Origin: Paenibacillus sp. J2TS4 | Lineage (GTDB): Bacteria; Bacillota; Bacilli; Paenibacillales; NBRC-103111 | DNA: 64,000 nucleotides | Direction of reading: 5' to 3' | Assembly: GCF_018403245.1 (NCBI RefSeq) | Contig: NZ_BOSH01000001.1 | Coordinates: 620,001-684,000 of the forward strand | Part shown: piece after piece, positions 35,546-43,433 of the stretch | Layout of the letters: every line of letters begins with the position of its first letter | How positions within the stretch are numbered: the first letter of the stretch is position 1 | Program-made: the position numbers and the translations under genes | The notes under the pieces: generated by a model | Database searches by the model: none | Told to the model about the DNA's origin: nothing | Seen by the model: only the letters and a program-made list of their open reading frames with translations

Positions 35546-36413
35546 GTGGCTCGGAACCCGCTATCGTCTACATCCTCTATTTGTTGTCATGATGCTCCTG
35601 TCTCTGATTACGGGCTATTTTCTGGAACTGCTCACCCTGTTCGGCATCGTATTCATTCACGAGCTTGGGCATGTATTTACAGCCAAGAGCTTCGGATGGA
35701 ACGTAACGGAGGTCCGTCTGCTTCCCTTCGGGGGAGTGGCGGTCGTGGAAGAAAGCGGGAATGTTCCGGCCAGGGAAGAATTGATTGTAGCGTTGGCGGG
35801 TCCCTTGCAGAATGTCTGGATGGCTCTATTTGCTCTATTTATAATGGCGATGGGCGGATCCGATCCGGAATGGTGGGTTTATTTCATGAAGGCAAATTTG
35901 TTGGTGGGCGCTTTTAATCTGCTGCCGATTCTCCCGTTGGACGGAGGGAAAATCATGCAAGCTTCTCTCAGTTACCTATTGCCCTATCATCGCACCTTGT
36001 TCATTACGACTGTGATAAGCCTTATTATGAGCGTTGGCCTGGTCGTTATTGCCATGCTCCCTTGGTCTGGAGGGGGAATTCAATTAAACCTGCTGGTCAT
36101 CGGCCTGTTCCTTCTTTATTCCAATTGGTACGGGTATCGTCATCTTCCTTTTCAATACATTCGATTTTTGATGAGCCGTCACGACCGATTTGCCGCACAT
36201 TGGATGCGTGGAGCTATCGCTCAGCCGATTATTGTGTCCGGGAGCCATCGGGTTCCGGAGATCATCAGGTTATTTATGAGGGAACAGTACCACTTGATCT
36301 ATATTATGAGTGAGCGCGGGGTGATCCGGCATGTCGTGCCGGAGCAGAGACTGATCGATCTTTATTTTAGTGAAAAAAAAAGGAATTATGCGATTTCCGA
36401 CCTGTTCGTGTAA
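35526..36413 (+). CDS. spoIVFB: Site-2-type metalloprotease SpoIVFB (M50)
   Basis: SpoIVFB cleaves pro-SigmaK within the mother-cell side of the forespore membrane. With ATG 35526 the protein has 295 residues; TTG at 35538 (MNKWLGTRYRLHP) is a good alternative that matches the B. subtilis N-terminus. HELGH at residues 45-49 provides zinc ligands and the catalytic Glu46; Asp139 in LLPILPLDGGK is the third ligand. Four to six membrane segments surround these. The C-terminal 70 residues look like a CBS domain (PIIVSGSHRVPEIIRLFM), the part that senses ATP in B. subtilis. Confidence 0.93.
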   Translation: MWLPLNKWLGTRYRLHPLFVVMMLLSLITGYFLELLTLFGIVFIHELGHVFTAKSFGWNVTEVRLLPFGGVAVVEESGNVPAREELIVALAGPLQNVWMALFALFIMAMGGSDPEWWVYFMKANLLVGAFNLLPILPLDGGKIMQASLSYLLPYHRTLFITTVISLIMSVGLVVIAMLPWSGGGIQLNLLVIGLFLLYSNWYGYRHLPFQYIRFLMSRHDRFAAHWMRGAIAQPIIVSGSHRVPEIIRLFMREQYHLIYIMSERGVIRHVVPEQRLIDLYFSEKKRNYAISDLFV

Positions 36414-36451
36414 AATGAAGAATAGCGGCTTAATGGATCAGAGGTGATCGT

Positions 36452-37696
36452 TTGAAACAAGTATTAGTTCAGAACGGGCGAGGCTTATGCAGCATTGCCG
36501 TCGTCGAGGACGGACAACTGATGGAATATTATGTGGAGCGTCCGTCCGAAATGGAGAAGGCAGGGCATGTATATAAAGGCAAGATTGTCAATGTGGTGCC
36601 GGGTCTTCAGGCTGCATTCGTAGATATTGGCCTGGAGAAAAACGCTTATTTATATATCGATGATCTGCTGCCTGCTCATTTGGAGAAACAGCCGGAGGAC
36701 AAACCTCCGATTCGCGATTTGGTTAAAGAAGGGCAGACCGTGGTCGTTCAGGTGAAGAAGGAACCAGTCGGAACGAAAGGAGCCCGGGTAACGACTCATT
36801 GCACCATACCGGGGCGGTGGCTTGTGTTTCTTCCGGAGGCAGATTATTCGGCCGTTTCAAGAAAAATTGACGACTCCGAGGAAAAAGTTCGTCTGAAACA
36901 AATTGCGGATGACATTCGCCAGCCGGGCGACGGCATCATTGTTCGGACGCTTGCACAAGGGCAGACAGCGGAAGTATTGAAGGATGACTTCCGACTGCTT
37001 AAAGAGGTCTGGTCAGAGGTAGAGGAGAAGGCCCGTCTCAGTTCCGCTCCCCGTTTGTTGTATCGGGATCTCTCGCTTTTGCCTCGCCTGGTAAGAGATT
37101 TGTTTACCGATGCTGTGGACGAATGGATTGTCGATAACACTCAGGCCGGGGAAGAAATAAAAGCCATGCTGAACGAGCTGGCTCCCGAGCTGGCGGACAG
37201 GGTGAAGATTCATTCTTCCGGCCATCCGCTTTTTGAAGCCTACGGTATTGCCGGCGAATTGGAAGCCATGTCCCGCCGACAGATCTGGTTGAAGTGCGGA
37301 GGTTATGTTATTGTTGATCGAACGGAAGCACTGACCGTCATTGATGTGAATACGGGCAAATATACAGGAGAAGACGATTTCGAGCACACCGCCTTCGCGA
37401 CTAATGTGGAGGCTGCCAGTCTGATTGCGCGGCTGATCCGCTTCCGGGATTTTGGCGGCATTCTGCTGATCGATTTCATCGATATGGAGCAGGAGGCCCA
37501 CCGGCAAGCCGTCGAAGAGACGCTGAGAGAAGGGGTCAGCGGGGATCGAACCCGGACCAATCTCGTGGGCTGGACGAAGCTGGGGCTGTTCGAACTGACC
37601 CGTCAGAGAAGCCGGCCGGCCGTAGATGAACAATTCAACAACCGCTGTCCGCATTGCGGAGGGAGCGGTCGAATTCTTTCCACGAGTGTCAGGTAG
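36452..37696 (+). CDS. rng: Ribonuclease E/G family protein
   Basis: Endoribonuclease cutting single-stranded 5'-monophosphorylated RNA, involved in rRNA or mRNA processing. TTG at 36452 gives 414 residues, short like RNase G, without the RNase E scaffold tail. The S1 domain is at about residues 35-120 (GHVYKGKIVNVVPGLQAAFVDIG). Catalytic aspartates lie in VIDVNTGKYTG and LLIDFIDM. The zinc-link CPHCGGSGR is at the C-terminus. B. subtilis lacks this enzyme and relies on RNase Y; many other Firmicutes have it next to rplU, as here. Confidence 0.93.
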   Translation: MKQVLVQNGRGLCSIAVVEDGQLMEYYVERPSEMEKAGHVYKGKIVNVVPGLQAAFVDIGLEKNAYLYIDDLLPAHLEKQPEDKPPIRDLVKEGQTVVVQVKKEPVGTKGARVTTHCTIPGRWLVFLPEADYSAVSRKIDDSEEKVRLKQIADDIRQPGDGIIVRTLAQGQTAEVLKDDFRLLKEVWSEVEEKARLSSAPRLLYRDLSLLPRLVRDLFTDAVDEWIVDNTQAGEEIKAMLNELAPELADRVKIHSSGHPLFEAYGIAGELEAMSRRQIWLKCGGYVIVDRTEALTVIDVNTGKYTGEDDFEHTAFATNVEAASLIARLIRFRDFGGILLIDFIDMEQEAHRQAVEETLREGVSGDRTRTNLVGWTKLGLFELTRQRSRPAVDEQFNNRCPHCGGSGRILSTSVR

Positions 37697-37749
37697 AGGC
37701 AAATTTGTGTACGGGCTGTACGGGGCCGGGGGCTCCGGCGCCCGACCGC
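37697..37749. other. Convergent gap between rng and the minus-strand gene
   Basis: A GC-rich imperfect hairpin (CGGGGGC ... GCGCCCG) lies at about 37727-37745 but has no T run, so it is not called a terminator. Confidence 0.3.
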
Positions 37750-37926
37750 TCAAGAATCTAACGGAGGAAGGCCTTCCCTCCGGGCTGTCTCAGGAGGCGT
37801 GTGGAGGTCTGTGTAGCATTCAAAGCAATACAGAGCTCCATCATCCCCCACAACTCCATTGAGGAAGCCATCCATGCAATACACTTCTTTGTCACATTGA
37901 CAGCATCCCCCGATATACTCCTTCAT
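37750..37926 (-). CDS. 58-residue Cys-rich protein with two CxxC pairs
   Basis: A small minus-strand gene. ATG at 37926 follows AAGGAGAGG with about six bases between, an excellent ribosome binding site. The 58-residue product begins MKEYIGGCCQCDKEVYC and carries CxxC at Cys8/Cys11 and Cys34/Cys37 (YCFECY), plus Cys9 and Cys17. Such a pattern usually binds one zinc ion in a ribbon or treble-clef-like fold. No known family is certain to me. It runs against rng on one side and divergently from the HAD gene on the other. A candidate extended -10 TATAAT lies at 38113-38118 on the minus strand. Confidence 0.75.
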   Translation of the reverse strand: MKEYIGGCCQCDKEVYCMDGFLNGVVGDDGALYCFECYTDLHTPPETARREGLPPLDS

Positions 37927-38401
37927 TCCATCCTCTCCTTTTCGCGAGATCTCAAAGTGAAGTCATTTAATTATCGCTGCAAGTTAAGTTTGGACGCCCG
38001 AACCGCTGTTACCCAGAGGATTGCAGGCAAGCCCCTTGGAAAAATGGGGAACTAAAGTGCAGAAATTCACTTTAATCTTCCCTTTTTTGGAAAAGTCCTG
38101 ACTATAAAAAATATTATACCAAGTTTCATTATAGTTGTGCTCAAAACGGTAATTATCCCTTTGGACAGTGTATTCTGAACCATTAAATGGAATTTGCACC
38201 GTTAGTTTCTGCTGGGTTATTTACAAATTGGAAACAAACGGATATCATTATACTACGATGACATGGCAATGTGATAACTTGGTAATGCATTAAAGTAATT
38301 TATCACTTCATTGAGATTTCCCAAGGCGCGATGTACGTTGCGTGATCATGGTCAATCGCAGATATTGCGGATGATTCGATCTTTAATGGAGGAGGGTATC
38401 G
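37927..38401. other. Divergent intergenic region
   Basis: A 475-base A/T-rich region between the minus-strand zinc-finger-like gene and the HAD gene. It contains a minus-strand TGG-TATAAT (38113-38118) and several plus-strand TATACT/TATCA hexamers without clear -35 partners. No gene was found. Confidence 0.45.
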
Positions 38402-39058
38402 ATGATTGAGGCGGTTGTTTTTGATTTCGACGGATTAATAAGGGATACGGAGACGTATGAATATTATTCATTTGAGGAATTGTTAAAAGAATATGGCGTC
38501 GAGCTGCCATTGCTAATGTATGGACAACGAATTGGAGGGGATATGCATTCGTTCTGTCCATATACCTATCTTGAGGAATGTATCGGCCAATCGTTAGACC
38601 GCGAAAGCTTGAGAAAGCGGCGTTGGGAAATCTACACGGATTTGATCTTACACGAAATGGCCAGACCTGGAGTGGAGAATTATTTAGCTTCGGCTCAAGC
38701 CATGGGCTTGAAGATAGGCTTGGCGTCCAGCGCGCCATACAACTGGGTTATGCCAAATTTGGAGGAGCTCGGTTTAACGCACTTTCAATGCATCCGCACC
38801 CATGAAGATGCCGCTAAGGTTAAACCCGATCCCGAGCTCTATCTTCAAGTATTGAAGGCATTCGGAGTACGTCCGCAGCATGCGGTTGCTTTCGAGGATT
38901 CCCCTAACGGAGCATTGGCTGCCGTCAGAGCCGGAATGCGCTGCGTCATTGTGCCTAACACGCTTACGAAGCAACTGCCATTCGAGAGCTGCGATCTGCG
39001 TTTGGATTCCATGCTGGATATGGAATTGGAGGAGGTCATCGCGCGGCTGACCGGATGA
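38402..39058 (+). CDS. HAD-superfamily phosphatase / beta-phosphoglucomutase-like protein
   Basis: Cytosolic HAD hydrolase of subfamily I. The 218-residue protein has motif I DFDGLIRDTE with the nucleophile Asp8 and acid Asp10, a helical cap domain (about 15-85), motif II as LASSAPYNW, motif III Lys in AKVKPDPELYL, and motif IV AFEDSPNGALAA. Substrate cannot be told; relatives act on sugar phosphates. ATG at 38402 follows GGAGGAGGG. It is a single-gene unit between divergent and downstream promoters. Confidence 0.9.
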   Translation: MIEAVVFDFDGLIRDTETYEYYSFEELLKEYGVELPLLMYGQRIGGDMHSFCPYTYLEECIGQSLDRESLRKRRWEIYTDLILHEMARPGVENYLASAQAMGLKIGLASSAPYNWVMPNLEELGLTHFQCIRTHEDAAKVKPDPELYLQVLKAFGVRPQHAVAFEDSPNGALAAVRAGMRCVIVPNTLTKQLPFESCDLRLDSMLDMELEEVIARLTG

Positions 39059-39065
39059 CAGTCCT

Positions 39066-39125
39066 GGGGCGAGGCTCCCCGCAAAGTACTCGGAAAAACT
39101 TCGAAGGCGTACGTCACATTGTGGG
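39066..39125. repeat. Hairpin repeat R2 (copy 3)
   Basis: Left arm CCCCGCAAAGT (39077-39087), centre CTTCGAAGGCG, right arm ACATTGTGGG (39116-39125) with one mismatch. It lies eight bases after the HAD gene stop. Confidence 0.75.
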
Positions 39126-39133
39126 AAGTTCTT

Positions 39134-39190
39134 CGGAGTTTCTCGCAAGTACTCGGCAAAGCATCGAAAGGACACGTCACTTTTCGTTGC
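39134..39190. repeat. Degenerate R2 (copy 4, tandem to copy 3)
   Basis: Follows copy 3 directly: CTCGCAAGTACTCGG (from 39142), centre GCATCGAAAGGA, then ACGTCACTTTTCG. The arms no longer pair well. Confidence 0.6.
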
Positions 39191-39208
39191 AATTTTGTCG
39201 CATTTACG

Positions 39209-39237
39209 TTGCTTTCCATAGGACGATGTGGTAGAAT
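39209..39237 (+). promoter_or_regulatory. Candidate SigA promoter of the rplU operon
   Basis: TTGCTT (39209-39214), 17-base spacer, TAGAAT (39232-39237) preceded by TGTGG, an extended -10. Confidence 0.7.
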
Positions 39238-39243
39238 GATTCA

Positions 39244-39356
39244 GGTATGTTGCTGCAACATGCTGTAACCGCACATGTCGGGTACGAAGTGCCGAATTTC
39301 GCAAGGGCAAGGCCACCTGGACGATGGCGAGTCTGAGACATGAGGAGGTGCAACGA
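39244..39356 (+). ncRNA. Ribosomal protein L21 leader
   Basis: The transcribed leader of rplU contains the segments typical of the Firmicutes L21 leader: GTCGGGTACGAAGTGCCG, GCAAGGGCAAGGCC and CTGGACGATGGCGAGTCTG, ending at the ribosome binding site GAGGAGG. In this family the leader is thought to give feedback control by L21. The match is by eye. Confidence 0.7.
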
Positions 39357-39668
39357 ATGTACGCAATTATTGAAACTGGCGGAAAGCAGTACAAGGTTCA
39401 AGAAGGCGATGCGCTTTACATCGAGAAGCTGAATGTGAACGAAGGCGATGTGGTTACTTTTGACCGGGTTCTTCTCGTTTCGGGAGACAAGGGCGTTTCG
39501 ATCGGATCTCCGGTCGTTTCCGGCGCTTCGGTTTCTGCGAAGGTAGAGAAGCAGGGCAAAGGCCGCAAAGTACTGGTTTACAAATACAAGGCGAAGAAGA
39601 ATTACCGCCGCAAGCAAGGCCACCGTCAACCCTACACTAAAGTGGTCATTGAGAAAATTCAGGCGTAA
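39357..39668 (+). CDS. rplU: 50S ribosomal protein L21
   Basis: Protein of the 50S subunit that binds 23S rRNA near L20. ATG at 39357 (GAGGAGG upstream) gives 103 residues, the standard size, starting [18 protein letters not shown]. The basic C-terminal part [19 protein letters not shown] is typical. It leads rplU-prp-rpmA. Confidence 0.98.
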   Translation: MYAIIETGGKQYKVQEGDALYIEKLNVNEGDVVTFDRVLLVSGDKGVSIGSPVVSGASVSAKVEKQGKGRKVLVYKYKAKKNYRRKQGHRQPYTKVVIEKIQA

Positions 39669-39679
39669 CGGGTCGGCCG

Positions 39680-40024
39680 ATGATTAAAATCATCATTAAC
39701 AGGCGGACTTCAGACGATGCCATCCACTCCTTCTCTGTGCAGGGACATGCCGATTTTGCCGAGTCTGGCAAAGACATCGTGTGCGCTGGCGTTTCCGCGG
39801 TTACTATCGGGACAGTGAACGCGATAGAGGAACTGCTTGGCATTGTGTCGGATACAGTCATGAAGAGCGGCCGGCTTACGGCTCGTTTTCCAGAGAGACT
39901 GCCTGACGAGCAGGAGGAGAAGCTGCAGCTTCTGTTGGAAGCGATGGTCGTCACGCTGAAATCTATTGAACAATCTTACGGTTCCTATATAACGATCAGT
40001 CAATTAAACGGGAAAAGGAGGTAG
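39680..40024 (+). CDS. prp: Ribosomal-processing cysteine protease Prp
   Basis: Prp removes the N-terminal extension of L27 in Firmicutes, needed for a functional ribosome. The 114-residue protein has the catalytic pair His23 (VQGHADFA) and Cys35 (DIVCAGVSAV). It lies between rplU and its substrate gene rpmA, whose product here has the extension. Known as YsxB in B. subtilis. ATG at 39680. Confidence 0.95.
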   Translation: MIKIIINRRTSDDAIHSFSVQGHADFAESGKDIVCAGVSAVTIGTVNAIEELLGIVSDTVMKSGRLTARFPERLPDEQEEKLQLLLEAMVVTLKSIEQSYGSYITISQLNGKRR

Positions 40025-40030
40025 ACCGAT

Positions 40031-40342
40031 ATGTTGAAGTTGGATCTTCAGTTATTCGCATCGAAGAAAGGTGTCGGTTCCACGAAGAACGGCCGGGACA
40101 GCATTGCCAAGCGCCTTGGCGTGAAGCGTGCCGATGGTCAGCTGGTGACAGCCGGAAGCATTCTTGTCCGTCAACGCGGAACCAAAATCCATCCGGGAAC
40201 GAATGTCGGAATCGGCTCCGACGATACTCTTTTTGCGAAAGTGGAAGGCGTGGTCAAGTTTGAACGCTGGGGTCGCGATCGTAAAAAAGTAAGCATCTAC
40301 CCGGCAACGGATGCGCCTGTCGCAGCAACGGTAGAAAGATAA
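40031..40342 (+). CDS. rpmA: 50S ribosomal protein L27
   Basis: L27 reaches the peptidyl transferase centre with its N-terminus. The 103-residue precursor begins [18 protein letters not shown]; Prp is expected to cut after Phe9 so that the mature protein begins with Ala. The rest ([18 protein letters not shown] ... [23 protein letters not shown]) is typical. ATG at 40031 follows AAAAGGAGG. A strong terminator follows. Confidence 0.98.
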   Translation: MLKLDLQLFASKKGVGSTKNGRDSIAKRLGVKRADGQLVTAGSILVRQRGTKIHPGTNVGIGSDDTLFAKVEGVVKFERWGRDRKKVSIYPATDAPVAATVER

Positions 40343-40357
40343 TCAACGGTGAACAAG

Positions 40358-40386
40358 ACTCCGGCAGCTCCTGCCGGAGTTTTTTC
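40358..40386 (+). terminator. Intrinsic terminator after rpmA
   Basis: ACTCCGGCAG (40358-40367) pairs with CTGCCGGAGT (40371-40380), then TTTTTT. Confidence 0.95.
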
Positions 40387-40482
40387 TCTCTCTATATCGT
40401 ACATAAGGCATTCATCTTCTGTGCCATAATCGTTAATCCCCTATTTTCGAGGCATATAGATGAAGTCCGATTAGGAAGATGC

Positions 40483-40488
40483 TATACT
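40483..40488 (+). promoter_or_regulatory. Candidate extended -10 of spo0B
   Basis: TGC-TATACT ends at 40488, 36 bases before spo0B; no clear -35. Confidence 0.4.
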
Positions 40489-40524
40489 TGAACAATGTGA
40501 ATCCATGGGGGACGGTGCGAAGCC

Positions 40525-41274
40525 ATGAATCGGACGAAAATTTTGCGGTCTTTGACTATGCTTATTTTCTTGGGCTCTTTATTAACGCTCGCCGCGGTGG
40601 GGTTGCCTTCCTATGTGCGTTGGGTTGTTGCAGCCCTGCTTGCGGTAAGTGGTTATGCGTTCTATGAGCTGGAGCGAAGACGCTTGCAATGTACACATGA
40701 CGAACGCCTGGTACAGACGGTCAATCATCACCGCCATGATTGGATGAACGACTTTCAAGTGCTGCTTGGGCTGTTAAAGCTTAAAAAGTATGATAGCATG
40801 CAGCCTTATATGGATAATATAAGAGTAAGAATGCATCAGGAGAGCTGTATGGCTAAATTGGGCTCCTCCTCGTTGATTGCTTACTTAATGTCGTTCCGCA
40901 CAAAGCGGCGACCCTTGGAATTGGAGATGTGCGTAGAGCAGGAAATTAATCTGGCCGAGTTATCCGTCGGGGCCGATCAGGTTGTGGAAGTTCTGCAAAG
41001 TACGGTTGAGCATTATTGCCGGTGTGCGGAAGAAACCGACGGGGAGCCGAACCAGCTCAGCATCGAGCTTGGTGTCGAGATGGAGGATTTGCTTCTGGAT
41101 TGTGTATATAGCGGGGGCTACCGGGTGGACAAGCTGCGGGAAGCTGTCTCGGAGTTAAGGCGCAAGTGTGGCAGCCGGGCTCATCTGGAAGCAGAGCTCG
41201 ACGAAGATAAAGCCGTTCTCACCTTTCGTTTTCCGAATGTATTGGTCCGGGATCGGTGTGATGCCGCGGGTTGA
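40525..41274 (+). CDS. spo0B: Spo0B-like phosphotransferase with N-terminal membrane segments
   Basis: Spo0B passes phosphate from Spo0F to Spo0A in the sporulation phosphorelay. The 249-residue protein has the Spo0B histidine motif HHRHDWMNDFQVLLGLLKLKKY, with His71 as the expected phosphorylation site, in a helical hairpin domain. Unlike the soluble 192-residue B. subtilis protein, this one starts with two hydrophobic segments (about residues 10-28 and 31-49), so it should be membrane-anchored. The C-terminal part is a degenerate ATPase-like fold. It lies between rpmA and obg, the spo0B-obg order. ATG at 40525. Confidence 0.85.
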   Translation: MNRTKILRSLTMLIFLGSLLTLAAVGLPSYVRWVVAALLAVSGYAFYELERRRLQCTHDERLVQTVNHHRHDWMNDFQVLLGLLKLKKYDSMQPYMDNIRVRMHQESCMAKLGSSSLIAYLMSFRTKRRPLELEMCVEQEINLAELSVGADQVVEVLQSTVEHYCRCAEETDGEPNQLSIELGVEMEDLLLDCVYSGGYRVDKLREAVSELRRKCGSRAHLEAELDEDKAVLTFRFPNVLVRDRCDAAG

Positions 41275-41353
41275 GTTCCAATATCGATACGTCCCGTAAT
41301 TGTATTTATTCGTCAGACTAATAAGCTTGAGAGAAAGTCGGGGTGATCCGGTT

Positions 41354-42661
41354 ATGTTTGTAGACAAAGCTAGAATATTCGTCAAGGGCGGAGATGGAGG
41401 CGATGGGATCGTTGCCTTTCGCCGGGAGAAATACGTTCCTGAGGGAGGTCCGGCCGGTGGCGACGGAGGCCGGGGGGGCGATGTCATCTTCCGGGTCGAC
41501 GAAGGCCTGAGAACGCTGATGGATTTTCGCTATCAACGCCATTTTAAGGCCCCGCGGGGAATCAAGGGACGGAATAAAACAATGCACGGAGCTAACGCCG
41601 AGCATTTGATCGTCCGGGTACCGCCGGGGACGATCGTCATCGATGAAAATACTCAGGAAATCGTTGCCGATCTGACCAATCACGGTCAGGAAGTTGTGGT
41701 GGCGAAGGGAGGCCGCGGAGGCCGGGGCAACACCCGCTTCGTGACTGCCAAGCATACCGCTCCGGAAATTGCCGAGCGGGGAGAAGAAGGCGAGGAGCGC
41801 TGGCTCGTCCTTGAGCTGAAGGTAATGGCCGATGTAGGGCTTGTTGGCTTTCCGAGTGTTGGCAAATCAACACTGCTTTCCGTCGTTTCCGCCGCCCGCC
41901 CCAAAATTGCCGATTATCCCTTTACAACGTTGTCCCCGAATCTGGGAGTTGTCGATACAGACGACGGCAGAAGCTTCGTCATGGCCGACCTGCCCGGTCT
42001 GATTGAAGGGGCCCATGAAGGCGTCGGCTTGGGACATGAGTTTTTGCGACATATTGAGCGTACCCGGATTATTGTCCATGTCGTAGACATGTCGGTCACG
42101 GAGGAAGAGGGACGCGATCCTTATACGGATTGGTTGAAAATCAACGAAGAAATCCGACTGTATAACGCCAAGCTTGAGGACAGGCCGCAGCTGGTAGTCG
42201 CCAATAAAATGGACATACCCGAGGCGGAAGAGAAGCTGCAGCGGTTTAGCCAGCAGCTGCTTGAGAACCACGGGGTGGAGAAGGTGTACGCTATCTCTTC
42301 GGCTACCCATCGAGGGATTAAAGAGTTGATTTACGCTATTGCAGATCAGCTGGATGCCATTCCCGAGGCACCTCATGTCGAGGAAGTAGCGGAAGTCGCG
42401 GAACGAAAAATATACCGCTATGAACAGAAGGATGAAAAAGAGTTTACCATTCGCCGGGAGAACGAAACCTTTGTCATCGAAAGTCCGGCCATTGAAAATC
42501 TGCTGAAGCGGACACAATTTGGCTCCCATGATGCGGTTATGCGCTTTGCCCGGATTATGCGCAAGATGGGTGTGGACGATGAGTTGCGCAAACGAGGGGC
42601 AACTGACGGTCAGATCATTCGGATCGGTGAGTATGAATTTGAATTTGTGGAGCAGGGCTAA
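41354..42661 (+). CDS. obg: GTPase Obg/CgtA
   Basis: Obg is an essential GTPase tied to 50S maturation, stress response and sporulation onset. ATG at 41354 (GGGGTGAT upstream) gives [22 protein letters not shown], 435 residues; the longer frame from 41300 is not used. The glycine-rich Obg domain (to about 158), the G domain with [20 protein letters not shown] and NKMD, and the C-terminal OCT domain (about 355-430) are all present. It is co-directional with spo0B, 79 bases behind it. Confidence 0.97.
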   Translation: MFVDKARIFVKGGDGGDGIVAFRREKYVPEGGPAGGDGGRGGDVIFRVDEGLRTLMDFRYQRHFKAPRGIKGRNKTMHGANAEHLIVRVPPGTIVIDENTQEIVADLTNHGQEVVVAKGGRGGRGNTRFVTAKHTAPEIAERGEEGEERWLVLELKVMADVGLVGFPSVGKSTLLSVVSAARPKIADYPFTTLSPNLGVVDTDDGRSFVMADLPGLIEGAHEGVGLGHEFLRHIERTRIIVHVVDMSVTEEEGRDPYTDWLKINEEIRLYNAKLEDRPQLVVANKMDIPEAEEKLQRFSQQLLENHGVEKVYAISSATHRGIKELIYAIADQLDAIPEAPHVEEVAEVAERKIYRYEQKDEKEFTIRRENETFVIESPAIENLLKRTQFGSHDAVMRFARIMRKMGVDDELRKRGATDGQIIRIGEYEFEFVEQG

Positions 42662-42721
42662 CCCTTCCCCATGCTCATCCGGAGCTTAAGCTCCACATCC
42701 TGACGGACAAAAGGCTACAGT

Positions 42722-42764
42722 GCAGATCGTCTTTTCCGATGAGAAGACGAGGCTGCGTTTTTTT
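42722..42764 (+). terminator. Intrinsic terminator after obg
   Basis: GCAG ... CTGC outer pairs and CGTCTT ... AAGACG inner pairs, then GTTTTTTTG. Confidence 0.85.
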
Positions 42765-42795
42765 GTTTTCAGTTGGTTTCTGTTATATAGGTTCT

Positions 42796-42817
42796 GGGGC
42801 TCCCCGCAAAGTAATGG
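42796..42817. repeat. Half copy of hairpin repeat R2
   Basis: GGGGCTCCCCGCAAAGTAAT matches the left end of R2 exactly, but no right arm follows. It abuts the pheB promoter. Confidence 0.65.
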
Positions 42818-42834
42818 GTTTAATTATTTGCCTA

Positions 42835-42863
42835 TTGCCACGCCGTCGGCAATCCGTTATAAT
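42835..42863 (+). promoter_or_regulatory. SigA promoter of pheB-hom-thrCB
   Basis: TTGCCA (42835-42840), 17-base spacer, TATAAT (42858-42863), 49 bases ahead of pheB. Confidence 0.8.
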
Positions 42864-42911
42864 GTCCACTAGGTAGGAACAAAAGTGTGTGTGAGGAGGA
42901 CGAATGGCGGT

Positions 42912-43364
42912 ATGTCGGAGGGAAACAACAAGGACCCCTTTTATTTGGTTCGTGAAGATATATTGCCGGAAGCCGTTCTTAAAACGATGGAGGCCAAGGA
43001 GCTTCTCGCTCGTGGGGAAGCGAAGACGATTCATGAAGCGGTGGATAAGGTGGGAATCAGCCGCAGTGCTTTTTATAAGTACAAAGATGGAATCTTCCCT
43101 TTAAGCAAAGTCGATAAGGAAAGGATCGTTACCGTATCGATGAATCTTGAGCACCGATCCGGGATATTGTCCAAAGTCCTTGCCTGCATAGCAGGTATTG
43201 AAGGAAATGTCCTGACCATTCATCAGACGATTCCGTTGCAAGGGATGGCCAATGTCGTCATATCCGTCGATACATCCAGAATGGAGGATCCCATCAGCGG
43301 GATGCTGAAGGCGTTGAATGAAATGGATGGAGTTCGTAAAGCGCTTGTCATCGGACAAGGTTGA
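42912..43364 (+). CDS. pheB: ACT domain protein PheB
   Basis: Small protein with an N-terminal helix-turn-helix-like part (AKTIHEAVDKVGISRSAFYKYKDG) and a C-terminal ACT domain (IVTVSMNLEHRSGILSKVLACIAG) of the kind that binds amino acids. In B. subtilis it lies next to pheA and obg; a role in Phe or Thr pathway control is inferred. ATG at 42912 gives 150 residues, with AGGAGG 11 bases upstream; the frame opened at the GTG at 42885 runs through that site. It heads the hom-thrC-thrB group, so regulation of these genes is possible. Confidence 0.9.
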   Translation: MSEGNNKDPFYLVREDILPEAVLKTMEAKELLARGEAKTIHEAVDKVGISRSAFYKYKDGIFPLSKVDKERIVTVSMNLEHRSGILSKVLACIAGIEGNVLTIHQTIPLQGMANVVISVDTSRMEDPISGMLKALNEMDGVRKALVIGQG

Positions 43365-43433
43365 ATGAACCTGTCTGATCTTTTGAATAGGTAAAAATAG
43401 AAAAGGAACTACAGGAAGATGGGGGTAGCGCAG

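Noticed and set aside
37727..37745. GC-rich hairpin after rng as terminator
   Set aside because: No T run follows and one arm position does not pair.
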